A program made the position numbers and the translations under genes. This document shows positions 52,586-61,595 of a stretch of DNA of 64,000 bases, in pieces; positions within the stretch are counted from its first letter, which is position 1; every line of letters starts with the position of its first letter. This stretch comes from UBA2589 sp038120095. Lineage in GTDB: Bacteria > Gemmatimonadota > Gemmatimonadetes > Longimicrobiales > Gaopeijiaceae. The stretch covers positions 9,953 through 73,952 of the forward strand of contig JAYOKZ010000013.1 of NCBI GenBank assembly GCA_038120095.1. The letters run 5' to 3'. The notes under the pieces are model-generated. The model searched no databases and was not told the DNA's origin. It saw only the letters and a program-made list of their open reading frames with translations.

Positions 52586-52960
52586 TCAGGCCGACGGCTG
52601 CTCCGATAGCCACGATCGCGCGTCGACGTGCGAGTGGCAGGGTCGAACTGCGACCCCTGCTTCGACCGCAAAGTCGGATGCGTTGAGGAACCGATCGTGG
52701 GCGTCTCCCGCCACCACAACAGCGACGCCGCTGATCCGGTCGCGATACGCGCCGAAGATCGCGCCCGCGGCGCTCATTTCTTCAGGGGACTTGGACATCA
52801 CCCCGGCAGCTCCGCTCATGTCGAGCAGGATTGGGACCCGGGTCGGCAGCTCGTCTGACTCGAAGGCAGCATCGGCGACGCGGCGGAGCTCGTTGGCGGT
52901 GTAGTCGCCATCGACGGTGAGCGACAGCACATCATCTCTGAGTCGAGTGAAGACCGGCAT
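52586..52960 (-). CDS. STAS-like/SpoIIAA-like domain protein
   Basis: A 124-residue cytosolic protein. The ATG at 52960 has AGGAG eight bases upstream. The pattern of a five-strand STAS or SpoIIAA-like domain is visible: LSLTVDGDYTANELRRVADAAF, RVPILLDMSGAAGV and GVAVVVAGDAHDRFLNASDF. Proteins of this type bind lipids or anti-sigma kinases; the phosphorylatable Ser would be near SGAAGVMSKS. It is the same strand as the rhodopsin gene but separated by 249 bases with three dyads, so co-transcription is uncertain. Confidence 0.65.
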   Translation of the reverse strand: MPVFTRLRDDVLSLTVDGDYTANELRRVADAAFESDELPTRVPILLDMSGAAGVMSKSPEEMSAAGAIFGAYRDRISGVAVVVAGDAHDRFLNASDFAVEAGVAVRPCHSHVDARSWLSEQPSA

Positions 52961-53156
52961 GTTCTGCTCCTGAGGGTCGGCGAGACGACCCGGACTTCGC
53001 CGCCGACATCGATGGAGACTCATGGCCCCGGGCGCGACGGCAACTTGGACGAGCCTTCTTCCGGAGGCAAGAACGAAAAAAATGTCCATTTTCGTCATGC
53101 AAGACTCTACATTGCAGCGACATTTCCATCAGCCTCGACGCTGCGCGCCCAGCCTC

Positions 53157-54419
53157 ATGGAACAGAACAGGGGCCTTGCCCACACATTCGACACACTTTT
53201 CTCGCAGCTTGAGGACTCTCGCGACACATCGACCGCACGAGAGGGAGAGAGCCCCGGCCCGACGGAGGTCGGGACCGGTACCGCGGCATCGGGAGGATCT
53301 GAAGCGGACCACGAGATCGATTTCTTCGAATTCGGCACGCTGGACGGCCCGTCGTACGCGGAGCGTGGCCCTGTCCACGTAGCTGCCGACCCTCTTGACG
53401 ACGACCGCTCGCCCGAACTGCATCGGGTCGTTGGCAATTCGGATGAGGGGCCAGACGGCCCGCCGTCACCACTCGATCTCGCAACGGAAGCGTTCGTCGC
53501 GGGGGATGCGTCACGGGCGCGCGAGGTCGAAGACCTGGCGAGCGAGTGCCTTCAGCGGCGGGAGCTCGATCCGGTTGCGAGGGCGGTCGTCGCAATCGTG
53601 CTGTCGTCTGCAGATCGCGAAGAACCGTCGATGTACGAAGTGGCCGAGGCGTTGATGACCGCTCCCGTACTGGCTCGTATCGTCAGTCACATGGGTCGGT
53701 CACGAGTTGAGGAGGCGCAGGCACAGTACTTCTCGGTGTGTCGCTCGATCGGCGCCGACATCGCAAGGGCCATTCGCGACGACCTGGCGGAAAATACGGA
53801 TCGACGGGCCCGGTGGATCTTCTGTCAGGCTCTGGCCCACATGGGTCAGGCGGGGCGAGAGATGGTCGAGGAGATGGTGTTGGACGACAACCGCTTCCTC
53901 GTGCGTAATGCCGTCACGATTCTCGGGGAGCAGGGAGGCGACCGTGCGGTCGAGCTCTGCACGTCCGCTCTGGCGAACCCCGATGCCATGGTCAGGAAGG
54001 AAGCCCTGCGATCGCTTACGAGGCTCGGAGACCCGGAGTCCGGACCCATTGTCGTCGGGCTGCTCGATGATCCCGACCCGGAGGTCCGGACGGCCGCCGC
54101 CGTCGCCGCTGGCGAGCTGCGGGCGGCTCGGGCGCTCAAACCGCTGATCGCCGCCCTCGACGAAACGAAGGATCCGGATGTCGCGGTCCCGCTCATTCGG
54201 GCCCTGGGTCGCATCGCAGATCCCGGAGCGGTTGTCTCCATCGAGAAGCGCGCGGTGCCGTCCATGTTTTCGAAGCCGCGAAGAGATGTCCGTATCGCGG
54301 CCTATCGTGCTCTCAGTGAGATCGGTACTCCGCGGGCTCGTCGGTTGCTCAATCAGGCCATCGACGACAGGGATCCGGGCGTGAGGGCGGCCGTCAGGGA
54401 AATCCTCAAGCTCCGGTGA
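53157..54419 (+). CDS. HEAT-repeat protein
   Basis: About 420 residues from the ATG at 53157; ATGs at 53082 and 53097 are alternatives, and the first has GGAGG 14 bases away. The N-terminal ~90 residues are acidic and probably disordered. From residue ~180 on, repeated helix pairs follow the HEAT/PBS-lyase pattern (NRFLVRNAVTILGEQGGDRAVELC, NPDAMVRKEALRSLTRLGDPE, DPEVRTAAAVAAGELRAARALKPLIAAL). There is no signal peptide. It is divergent from the STAS-like gene; pairs of STAS-like and HEAT proteins suggest a signalling scaffold, but this is inference. Confidence 0.75.
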   Translation: MEQNRGLAHTFDTLFSQLEDSRDTSTAREGESPGPTEVGTGTAASGGSEADHEIDFFEFGTLDGPSYAERGPVHVAADPLDDDRSPELHRVVGNSDEGPDGPPSPLDLATEAFVAGDASRAREVEDLASECLQRRELDPVARAVVAIVLSSADREEPSMYEVAEALMTAPVLARIVSHMGRSRVEEAQAQYFSVCRSIGADIARAIRDDLAENTDRRARWIFCQALAHMGQAGREMVEEMVLDDNRFLVRNAVTILGEQGGDRAVELCTSALANPDAMVRKEALRSLTRLGDPESGPIVVGLLDDPDPEVRTAAAVAAGELRAARALKPLIAALDETKDPDVAVPLIRALGRIADPGAVVSIEKRAVPSMFSKPRRDVRIAAYRALSEIGTPRARRLLNQAIDDRDPGVRAAVREILKLR

Positions 54420-54422
54420 TCG

Positions 54423-55517
54423 TCAGATCGCGCCGAGGACCGACCCCAACGCTCGAGCGAAGAGCGGCACCTCGACAGCGCCGGAGAACAGCGGAACCCG
54501 CTCCTGCGCCGAATGGCCGAACAGTCTCGTGACGGTGAGGTGCGATGCACCGATCGGAAGAGCTTCGGACAGGTAGCGGCTCTCTGCGCAGGGAATGAGG
54601 TGATCACGGCGGCCGTGCAGGAGATGCACCGGTCCGGGGACCGATCCCAGTGCGTCGGTCGGGTCGATCGATGGGTCCATCCGTCGAGCAGCCTCCTCGA
54701 GCTCCTCCCCGATGGCGGCAGCCGCGGGTACGGGGGTGGACGTACGGGTCGGGATGGCGAAGAGGTCGAACAGCGTACGACGCTCCTCCGCGATTGCCGT
54801 ACGCAGCTCCGCGATCTTCGGAGCGTAGACCGGGTCCCAGGCCGCGGCCCCTACGTCACCCGAGTACCTTGCCAGCTCGCGCAGGGCATCAGCGACGTCG
54901 TGCGCGTTCTGCCGGCCGGGAACCGCAGTCAGATAGTTGGCAGCCACGACCCATCGTCCATATGGGTCGGGCTGTAACCACTGGCTTCGGCCATCGAACT
55001 CGTATTTGCCGGTCATCATGAAGTGAAAGGTCCGTCGGGTCGAGCAGTAGCCCCCGAAGCTGCAGGCAACCCCGACCTGTTCGCGCAGACGTCGGTCCGA
55101 CCACGCCCCGACCGCATGTGGAGCACCGAATGAGAAGCCCACCACACCGACGGGCTCTTCCCTCACGACGCCACTCTCCCGGAGCCAGCGCACGGCTGCG
55201 ACGATACTCGGTGCCGAGAGTGCAGGGGCGAGGTTCAGCTCCCGCCACTCGGGTACGTCCGGAATGATCGCCACGATTCCCGCGTGCGCGATTGCCCGGG
55301 TAAACCGCAGCAGCTGCTGGTGGCCGCGTCCGAGACGCGTGATCCCGTGCATCACGACCCACGCGGGAAGGTCTGTTCTCCGGCTTCGGGGTCGAACGAG
55401 GGTTCCCGGCACCGAGATGCCGTCGCGATCGAGAACGACTTCCTCTTCCACCACGTCCACCGGGGTGCGAAACCATCCACGGGCGTAGGCGATCGTCCGT
55501 CGGGTCCGGATCATCAT
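54423..55517 (-). CDS. alpha/beta hydrolase (esterase/thioesterase-like)
   Basis: A 364-residue cytosolic hydrolase from the ATG at 55517 (a second ATG is next to it). The catalytic triad is readable: nucleophile Ser in VGVVGFSFGAPHAVG, Asp in LLHGRRDHLIP, and His in RLFGHSAQERV. The oxyanion region is WVVMHGITRLGRGH. The N-terminal domain before the fold (VVLDRDGISVPGTLVRP) resembles FrsA/dienelactone-hydrolase-like enzymes. The substrate is unknown. It converges with the HEAT-repeat gene and is divergent from the exported RidA gene. Confidence 0.75.
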   Translation of the reverse strand: MMIRTRRTIAYARGWFRTPVDVVEEEVVLDRDGISVPGTLVRPRSRRTDLPAWVVMHGITRLGRGHQQLLRFTRAIAHAGIVAIIPDVPEWRELNLAPALSAPSIVAAVRWLRESGVVREEPVGVVGFSFGAPHAVGAWSDRRLREQVGVACSFGGYCSTRRTFHFMMTGKYEFDGRSQWLQPDPYGRWVVAANYLTAVPGRQNAHDVADALRELARYSGDVGAAAWDPVYAPKIAELRTAIAEERRTLFDLFAIPTRTSTPVPAAAAIGEELEEAARRMDPSIDPTDALGSVPGPVHLLHGRRDHLIPCAESRYLSEALPIGASHLTVTRLFGHSAQERVPLFSGAVEVPLFARALGSVLGAI

Positions 55518-55653
55518 GCTGAAAGGTACGCATCGGGTACGGGCCGCGCGCATGCGAGGCGCGATCCGGGTGTGGCTTGCCCCGGGCTCATCGGGCCGGC
55601 ATGATCCGCCGCAGTTCCTTATCGCCAGCCACTGTCATGTCCAGGAGAACTCC

Positions 55654-56094
55654 GTGAAGCGTTTCGCCCTCTCGTTCCTGCTGATCGCATTGACCGTTCA
55701 GCCCGCGCTCGCGCAGGACAGGATTGCTCATCAGCCCTCGTCGCGCATTCCGTTCAGCGCCGCGGTGCAGGTGGGGAACACGTATTACCTGTCGGGCAAG
55801 CTGGGTGCGAGTCAGGAGACTCGGGCGATGACCGAGGGTCGGATGGCAGCAGAGACCCACAACATCATGAGGTCGTTCGAGGCTCTGCTCGGAGAACTCG
55901 GTATGGACTTCGGTGACCTCGTGCGGGCCACCGTGTACCTGACGGACATCGACGGGTACGGGGAGATGAATGAGGCGTACGGTCAGTACTTCGAGGGTAT
56001 CGACCCACCCTCACGGGTCGCCATGGAGATCTCGGGGTTGGTCGGGGGTGCTCTGATCGAGATCTCCTTCATCGCGGTGAAGACGGACGACTGA
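55654..56094 (+). CDS. RidA/YjgF-family protein with signal peptide
   Basis: A 146-residue protein with a Sec signal (ends PALAQD). The GTG start has AGGAGA eight bases upstream. The RidA trimer core is clear: IPFSAAVQVGNTYYLSGKLG, MRSFEALLGELGMDFGDLVRATVYLTD, and the active-site-type Arg in DPPSRVAMEISGL. Cytosolic RidA enzymes hydrolyse reactive enamines/imines released by PLP enzymes. Export is unusual. The next gene, 15 bases away, is a Tat-exported PLP enzyme, a plausible partner. Confidence 0.9.
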   Translation: MKRFALSFLLIALTVQPALAQDRIAHQPSSRIPFSAAVQVGNTYYLSGKLGASQETRAMTEGRMAAETHNIMRSFEALLGELGMDFGDLVRATVYLTDIDGYGEMNEAYGQYFEGIDPPSRVAMEISGLVGGALIEISFIAVKTDD

Positions 56095-56109
56095 GTCGGT
56101 TTCCGATCG

Positions 56110-57363
56110 ATGTCGGTCGACCGGCGACGGTTTCTCTCGATCTTCGGCGGCGCCTCGCTGGCGTGGCCGCGCGCGGTCGAGGCATTGGCGACGGAGCTCC
56201 ACACGGGTGGCGAACCCGAGGACGAGGCGTTTTGGTCAGTCGTCCGGCGCCAGTTCCTCATTCCGAACGACCGGATCTACCTGAACAACGGAACGCTGGG
56301 GCCGTCACCCCGGGTTGTTGTCGATGCGGTCGCGGAGCACACGCGACGGGTTGCGCAGACGTTCCCGCCCGGTGTGGCGTGGAGTGATCTCAAGACTTCG
56401 CTCGCAGACCTGTTGGGAGGCGCCCCCGAGGGGTTCGTGTTCCCACGTAACACGACGGAGGCGATGAACTTCATCGCGAACGGCGTGGAACTCGGTCCGG
56501 GCGACGCCGTCCTGTCCACGGACCACGAACATGTGGGCGGACTCGAGCCGTGGAAGCTGGTTACGACCCGGCGTGGGGCGCGAGTCGACATCGTGCGCCT
56601 GCCCCATCGCATGCGATCTGGCGATGAGGTGCTCGAGGCGGTCTGGCGGGGTGTGACACCCGACACTCGGGTGATCTGTGTTTCTCATATGACGTTCACG
56701 ACGGGAACCCTGCTGCCGATATCGGCGTTGGCGGCACGCTGTCGAGAACGGGGGATCGTGCTGGCGGTCGATGGCGCGCACCCGCCGGGGATGATTGACG
56801 TCGACCTCGAGGAGGTATCCGGCGACATGTACGCGAGTTCGCCCCACAAGTGGCTGCTGGCACCGCAGGGTACCGGGCTTCTCTACCTGAGAGAGCCTTG
56901 GCGGGAGCGGCTTTGGCCCACGCTCGCGTCGGGTGGATGGGATGACAGTTCGCTTGGTGCGCACCGATTGAATCATCTCGGTACGGTCGATGAGTCGAGG
57001 CTCGCAGGGTTGCTCGCGGCCGTGGAATGGGCGGCTGCCATCGGCATGCCCCGCGTCGAGGCCCGGGTGCGTTATCTGCGGGATATGCTGGAGCAGGGGC
57101 TGCGGTCCATCCCGAACGTCGACGTCGTTGGCGCACGCCTGGAGGAGCACAAAGGGGGCATGGTTTCCTTTGTGATGGACGGGGTGGAGTCCGCTGCTCT
57201 CCAGAGGCACCTTTCGAGGGCTGCAAACATTCGAACGCGGGTCATCGGGGAGTATGGGTACGGCTGGATGCGGCTCTCGACGCACGTGTACAATGGGCCC
57301 GAGCAGGTTGCTCAGGTACTCGAGCAGATCGATGAGGTCGCGCGGAACGGGATCCCCTCCTGA
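56110..57363 (+). CDS. aminotransferase class V-like PLP enzyme with Tat signal
   Basis: A 417-residue fold-type I PLP enzyme of the isopenicillin-N-epimerase/cysteine-desulfurase-like group. The start has a twin-arginine-type signal (VDRRRFLSIFGG), so it is exported folded with its cofactor. The PLP Lys is in YASSPHKWLLAPQGTG, the cofactor Asp in VLAVDGAHPPG, and NTTEAMNFIANG is the phosphate-binding region. The true substrate is not evident. The small gap to the exported RidA gene suggests the two act on the same imine-forming reaction in the periplasm. Confidence 0.85.
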   Translation: MSVDRRRFLSIFGGASLAWPRAVEALATELHTGGEPEDEAFWSVVRRQFLIPNDRIYLNNGTLGPSPRVVVDAVAEHTRRVAQTFPPGVAWSDLKTSLADLLGGAPEGFVFPRNTTEAMNFIANGVELGPGDAVLSTDHEHVGGLEPWKLVTTRRGARVDIVRLPHRMRSGDEVLEAVWRGVTPDTRVICVSHMTFTTGTLLPISALAARCRERGIVLAVDGAHPPGMIDVDLEEVSGDMYASSPHKWLLAPQGTGLLYLREPWRERLWPTLASGGWDDSSLGAHRLNHLGTVDESRLAGLLAAVEWAAAIGMPRVEARVRYLRDMLEQGLRSIPNVDVVGARLEEHKGGMVSFVMDGVESAALQRHLSRAANIRTRVIGEYGYGWMRLSTHVYNGPEQVAQVLEQIDEVARNGIPS

Positions 57364-57477
57364 TCGGACTGCCGAACGAGTTCATGACCGTCACACGTGG
57401 TTCTGTCGAGGGGATGGCGTGAGCGAGGGGGTTGCTGTAGCCGAGACACTGATGGGTTTCGCCGGTGGAAGGGTGGC

Positions 57478-59706
57478 ATGACCGACGCAACGACAGGTCA
57501 GCAAGGCGGGGATCATGCGGACGCCCTCGCAGGGGCGATCGACGCCCCGCCGTATCTCTGGGCTCTCGGAGCGGCACTTTCGGCCTTTGCCCTCTACGCG
57601 CTGACCCTTGCGCCCACGACGGCGTTCTGGGACACGAGCGAGTACATTGCAACGGCTCACACGCTCGGCATCCCGCATCCACCCGGGAATCCCTTCTTTC
57701 TCGCGGTAGCCAAGGCGTGGAGTCTCCTCCTTGCCCCGACTGGACTCCCCGTCGCGGTGAGGATCAACCTCTTCGCTGCCGCCACGAGCGCCGCTGCAAC
57801 CGGGTTCTTCTACCTCGTGGCACATCGGGTGGTTGTTGGCGTGCTCAGCGAGCCCCGGCTGGCCCGGATCGGCGCGCTCGCCTCCTCGGCCATCGGTGCC
57901 ACGGCCTTCACAGTGTGGAATCAGTCCAATGTGAACGAGAAGGTCTACACGCTCTCGGTCCTCATCATCGCCATGGTGAGCTGGCTTTCGGTCCGGTGGC
58001 ATGATCGGGGAGGAGAGGAAGGGAGCGAGCGGTATATCCTGTGGGCGCTTTTTCTTCTGGCGATCGGCTCGACCAGCCACATGATGTCCGTCCTTCCGGC
58101 GCCGGCCCTGGCCATCCTGCTTCTGCTCACCCGTCCCACGCGGCTCCTCACCATNNNNNNNNNNGTGGTGCTCGGACTGTCATTCAGCCTGTTCCTCCCG
58201 ATTCGTGCGGAGCTGAATCCGGTCATCAACGAGGGCGATCCAAGCTGTGAATTTCTCGCGGACGCTGCCGCGTCGATTCTGTCCGGAGGGAGGGTCGGCT
58301 GTCCTGCTCTGAACTCGACGCTGACACGCGAGCAGTACCAGACACCTCCCATATGGGAGCGTAAGGCACCATTCCGTGCTCAGATGGCCACCTTCATGCA
58401 GTACTTCGAGTGGCAATGGGCGCGTGGGCTGGATCCGTCCGAACTCCCGGTCCCGAGTCGGGCTCCCTTTACGCTGCTTTTCCTGGCTCTCGGCCTGGCC
58501 GGCCTGTATGCCGCGTGGACGACAGATCGAGTCCTGTTCAGCTACCTCATGGTGCTGGCCGGTACCCTGACCGTCGCCCTGGTCGTCTATCTCAATTTCA
58601 AGCACGGTTACTCTCTCCACGCCTCGCTGGAGCCGGCGCAGAGGGAAGTTCGTGAGCGAGATTACTTCTACGTGGCGACCTTCTCGTTCTGGGGCTGCCT
58701 CGCCGGCATGGGGCTGGCGTGGACCTGGCACGTCGTGGCGCAGACCATGCGGGAGAACTCTCGGCGATATCAACGGGCCGCGCCCATCCTGCTGATCGCA
58801 CTGATTCCACTCGGCCTGAACGGGTCTTGGGCCAGTCGATCGGGTGACTATGCCGCCCGGGACTGGGCCTACGATCTGCTGATGAGTGTCGAGCCGTACG
58901 GCGTGCTCTTCACCAATGGAGACAATGATACCTTCCCCCTCTGGTACGTTCAGGAAGTCGAAGGCATCCGAAAGGACGTGACCGTGATCGTCGGTCAGTA
59001 CCTGTTCACGACCTGGTACCCACGGCAGCTGCAGGAGCTGACGGCTCCGGGGACACAGAGACTCTTCGACGAGACACTTTGGCCGGGCCTGCACACGGTT
59101 CGGCCCGCACCTGCGCGACCTGTTACCATGATCGAGCCACAGCTTCTCGATCGCGTAGGCTCCATCCGACTTCCGGAGGACTTCACGGTCGCATTCCCGA
59201 AGCTCGCCGTGACCTACCCGGCCGGAATGGTCCTTGATCGCAGCCAGCAGATCGCGCTTCGGATCATCAACGAGAGCGCGCTCGAGCGTCCCATCTTCTT
59301 CTCGTCGCGGGGTGGGATGATGACGCAACTCGGGCTCGAGAGGTGGGGCGTGCGCCACGGACTGGCAACCAAACTGGAGCTGCGCAACCTCGAGTCGGAT
59401 CCTCACGAGGGGCTGGTTCAGGGTTCACCGGAGTTCGGGGGGAACTGGTTTGCACTCGAGAAATCACTCGAGCTCTACAACGAGGTGTATGAGTACCGGG
59501 GCCTGCGCGACCGTGACATCTGGGCTGACCGTTCGACCACCATGATGCCGTTTCAGTACTCCGTGATGGCCCTTCAGCTGTCGGATGTGGCCTCGTTGAG
59601 CGGTCAGAGCCCGCAACTCGTGCAGCAGCTCCGTGAGGATGCAGCGGCGTTTCGGATCGTGGCTGATGGCGGAGTGAGAGGCGCTGTCCTGGGTAATGCG
59701 CCGTGA
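57478..59706 (+). CDS. DUF2723 multi-pass membrane protein, glycosyltransferase-like
   Basis: A 742-residue inner-membrane protein with about 11 hydrophobic segments. The first periplasmic loop FWDTSEYIATAHTLGIPHPPG is the hallmark of DUF2723/GT117-like proteins, related to TMEM260-type O-mannosyltransferases, and holds the likely catalytic acidic residue. The C-terminal third is soluble (GDYAARDWAYDLLMS...TNGDNDTFPLWYVQ). The ATG has GGAAGG upstream. Ten Ns at 58155-58164 lie inside. The GTGA overlap with the MoeB-like gene shows tight coupling to an unrelated-looking enzyme. Confidence 0.8.
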   Translation: MTDATTGQQGGDHADALAGAIDAPPYLWALGAALSAFALYALTLAPTTAFWDTSEYIATAHTLGIPHPPGNPFFLAVAKAWSLLLAPTGLPVAVRINLFAAATSAAATGFFYLVAHRVVVGVLSEPRLARIGALASSAIGATAFTVWNQSNVNEKVYTLSVLIIAMVSWLSVRWHDRGGEEGSERYILWALFLLAIGSTSHMMSVLPAPALAILLLLTRPTRLLTXXXXVVLGLSFSLFLPIRAELNPVINEGDPSCEFLADAAASILSGGRVGCPALNSTLTREQYQTPPIWERKAPFRAQMATFMQYFEWQWARGLDPSELPVPSRAPFTLLFLALGLAGLYAAWTTDRVLFSYLMVLAGTLTVALVVYLNFKHGYSLHASLEPAQREVRERDYFYVATFSFWGCLAGMGLAWTWHVVAQTMRENSRRYQRAAPILLIALIPLGLNGSWASRSGDYAARDWAYDLLMSVEPYGVLFTNGDNDTFPLWYVQEVEGIRKDVTVIVGQYLFTTWYPRQLQELTAPGTQRLFDETLWPGLHTVRPAPARPVTMIEPQLLDRVGSIRLPEDFTVAFPKLAVTYPAGMVLDRSQQIALRIINESALERPIFFSSRGGMMTQLGLERWGVRHGLATKLELRNLESDPHEGLVQGSPEFGGNWFALEKSLELYNEVYEYRGLRDRDIWADRSTTMMPFQYSVMALQLSDVASLSGQSPQLVQQLREDAAAFRIVADGGVRGAVLGNAP
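58155..58164. other. assembly gap (10 N) inside DUF2723 gene
   Basis: Ten Ns between ccat and gtgg. The coding frame happens to stay open across them, but the true number of missing bases cannot be known; at least one base is needed for the flanks to be in frame. Confidence 0.9.
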
Positions 59707-60881
59707 CCGAGCCGACGCTGGATCGTGGTGAGCTCTATCGGTACGCGCGACACCTTGCGCTCCCCGACGTTGGATTCGAGGGGCAGCGGCGACTCAAGGC
59801 CGGACGGGTATTGTGTGTCGGGGCGGGCGGACTGGGATCACCGCTCGCGCTGTATCTGGCTGCGGCCGGGGTGGGGACGATCGGTATGGTGGATGACGAT
59901 GTCGTCGACGAGAGCAATCTTCAGCGGCAGCTCCTCCATGGAACGAGCGACGTGGGCCGGAGCAAGCTTGCTTCCGCGGCCGATCGCCTGAGGGAGGTCA
60001 ACCCGAACGTCGCGTTCGAGAGCCATGATGTCCGTCTCTCGTCCGGGAATGCCCTCGAGATCCTCGATGGTTACGACGTGATCGTGGATGGGACCGACAA
60101 TTTCCCCACCCGGTACCTCGTCAACGATGCCTGCGTGCTCCTCGGCAAGCCGAATGTCTATGGGTCGGTATTCCGATGGGAGGGGCAGGTTTCCGTGTTC
60201 GCTCATGGCGATGGTCCCTGCTACCGCTGCCTGTTTCGTGAGCCGCCGCCGCCGGGCCTCGTGCCGAATTGTGCTGAGGGTGGGGTCCTGGGCGCACTGC
60301 CCGGTATCATCGGGACGATGCAGGCCATGGAAACCGTCAAGTTACTTCTCGGGCTTGGAGAAAGTCTCGCCGGACGCCTGCTGATCTTCGATGCACTCGA
60401 AATGTCGTGGAGGGAGGTCCGTCTTCGCAGGAATCCCTCCTGCCCGGTATGTGGCGACGAGCCATCTCAGACCGAGTTGATCGACTACGAGATCTTCTGC
60501 GGCCTGAAGCCGGATCGAAGCCCGGTTTCGGATACCGGGACCGGGCCCGCTTCGGACGTGGAAGAGGTGGCTCCCGACGCCGTCCTGCGGCTTCTGTCTG
60601 GGGACGATCCACCATTTCTGGTTGACGTGCGGGAGCCCTGGGAGTGGGCCGTCAGCAACCTCGCAGCGCAGGGGGCCCGGCTGATTCCGCTTGCCGAGCT
60701 CCCGGCGCGAGGCTCCGAGATCCCGACCGATAGACCGGTGGTGGTCTACTGCCGATCGGGGCAGCGGTCACGGGCCGGGGCGCGGCAGCTTCTGGACATG
60801 GGATTTGGTGGCGTGCGAAGCATGCGCGGTGGCCTTCGCGCCTGGGGGGACGAGGTCGACAGCTCTCTCCGAGTCGTGTGA
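59703..60881 (+). CDS. moeB: MoeB/ThiF-type adenylyltransferase fused to rhodanese
   Basis: A 392-residue E1-like enzyme activating a ubiquitin-like sulfur carrier (MoaD or ThiS). GAGGLGSPLALYLAAAGVG is the ATP-binding loop and DNFPTRYLVNDAC the E1-type Asp region. Two CxxC pairs bind zinc: CYRCLF and CPVCG. The C-terminal ~110 residues are a rhodanese domain with the active-site Cys in VVYCRSGQRSR. It adenylates and perhaps also sulfurates the carrier, as in MoeBR/MOCS3. The GTG start overlaps the previous stop by GTGA. Confidence 0.9.
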   Translation: MTEPTLDRGELYRYARHLALPDVGFEGQRRLKAGRVLCVGAGGLGSPLALYLAAAGVGTIGMVDDDVVDESNLQRQLLHGTSDVGRSKLASAADRLREVNPNVAFESHDVRLSSGNALEILDGYDVIVDGTDNFPTRYLVNDACVLLGKPNVYGSVFRWEGQVSVFAHGDGPCYRCLFREPPPPGLVPNCAEGGVLGALPGIIGTMQAMETVKLLLGLGESLAGRLLIFDALEMSWREVRLRRNPSCPVCGDEPSQTELIDYEIFCGLKPDRSPVSDTGTGPASDVEEVAPDAVLRLLSGDDPPFLVDVREPWEWAVSNLAAQGARLIPLAELPARGSEIPTDRPVVVYCRSGQRSRAGARQLLDMGFGGVRSMRGGLRAWGDEVDSSLRVV

Positions 60882-60996
60882 CACAGTGCCGTTTGGCACG
60901 CAGTCGGAACGACGATCTTGCGGCCCTGATCATGGTGGGTCGGGGACGTAGGGCCGGTCGATCATCCTGGCCTCACGGGATCCCAATCCCGATCGG

Positions 60997-61019
60997 CCGG
61001 TATCACACCGGTGGTTTTT
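60997..61019 (+). terminator. short hairpin with T-run between moeB and barrel gene
   Basis: CCGGT-ATCAC-ACCGG followed after three bases by TTTTT. The stem is only 5 bp, so it is a weak terminator or a leader hairpin of the barrel gene. Confidence 0.35.
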
Positions 61020-61039
61020 CTCCGACCTCGAGGTGTCTG

Positions 61040-61558
61040 ATGCGGCGGACGCTCCTTTTCGCCTTTCTTCTGGTTCTGTTCCCCTCCGTCGCAGAGGCTC
61101 AGCCGCGCCTGATGGTCGGCGGTGGCGTCACGGCTGCGCAGGGTGACGTCGGCAGCTCGGCCGATCCGGGGTGGCACCTCGGGGTCGGTCTGAATTTGGG
61201 CATACCAACGCTTCCGGTCGGCCTACGGGCCGACGGGCGGCTCCACCGCATGGCGTCGAGCGATGTCTCGTTCCGTGACCACGAATACCTCACCGGAGCC
61301 GTTTCCCTGGTGTTTCGTCTTCCCGGTGTTGGGCTTGAGCCGTACGTGCTCGGTGGCGTGGGGACGTACCGCTACTCAGGGGGAGCCGCGTCCGACCCCG
61401 AGGGGACGCAACGCAGTGATACCGGTTATCACGCCGGTTTCGGGATTGCGACCGGCCAGCTCACGTTCGGACTGTATGCTGAAATCCGTTACGTCTACAT
61501 CGGTTCCGACACGGGTTCGGACGGACTCATCCCCCTGACGCTGGGTTTCCGCCTCTAG
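61040..61558 (+). CDS. small outer-membrane beta-barrel protein
   Basis: A 172-residue protein with a signal peptide (ends AEAQ). The mature part is a small OmpA/OmpW-like barrel of alternating strands (LMVGGGVTAAQGDVG, GWHLGVGLNLGIP, YVLGGVGTYRYSGGA, GLYAEIRYVYIGS) and ends in hydrophobic-aromatic LTLGFRL. GAGGT lies 5 bases before the ATG. A longer in-frame start exists but would add a non-signal stretch. No specific function. Converges with the E1 gene; a GGGCCC-gaa-GGGCCC hairpin lies between (61571-61585). Confidence 0.75.
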   Translation: MRRTLLFAFLLVLFPSVAEAQPRLMVGGGVTAAQGDVGSSADPGWHLGVGLNLGIPTLPVGLRADGRLHRMASSDVSFRDHEYLTGAVSLVFRLPGVGLEPYVLGGVGTYRYSGGAASDPEGTQRSDTGYHAGFGIATGQLTFGLYAEIRYVYIGSDTGSDGLIPLTLGFRL

Positions 61559-61595
61559 GCACTCATCCGCGGGCCCGAAGGGCCCCCCGACGGGC

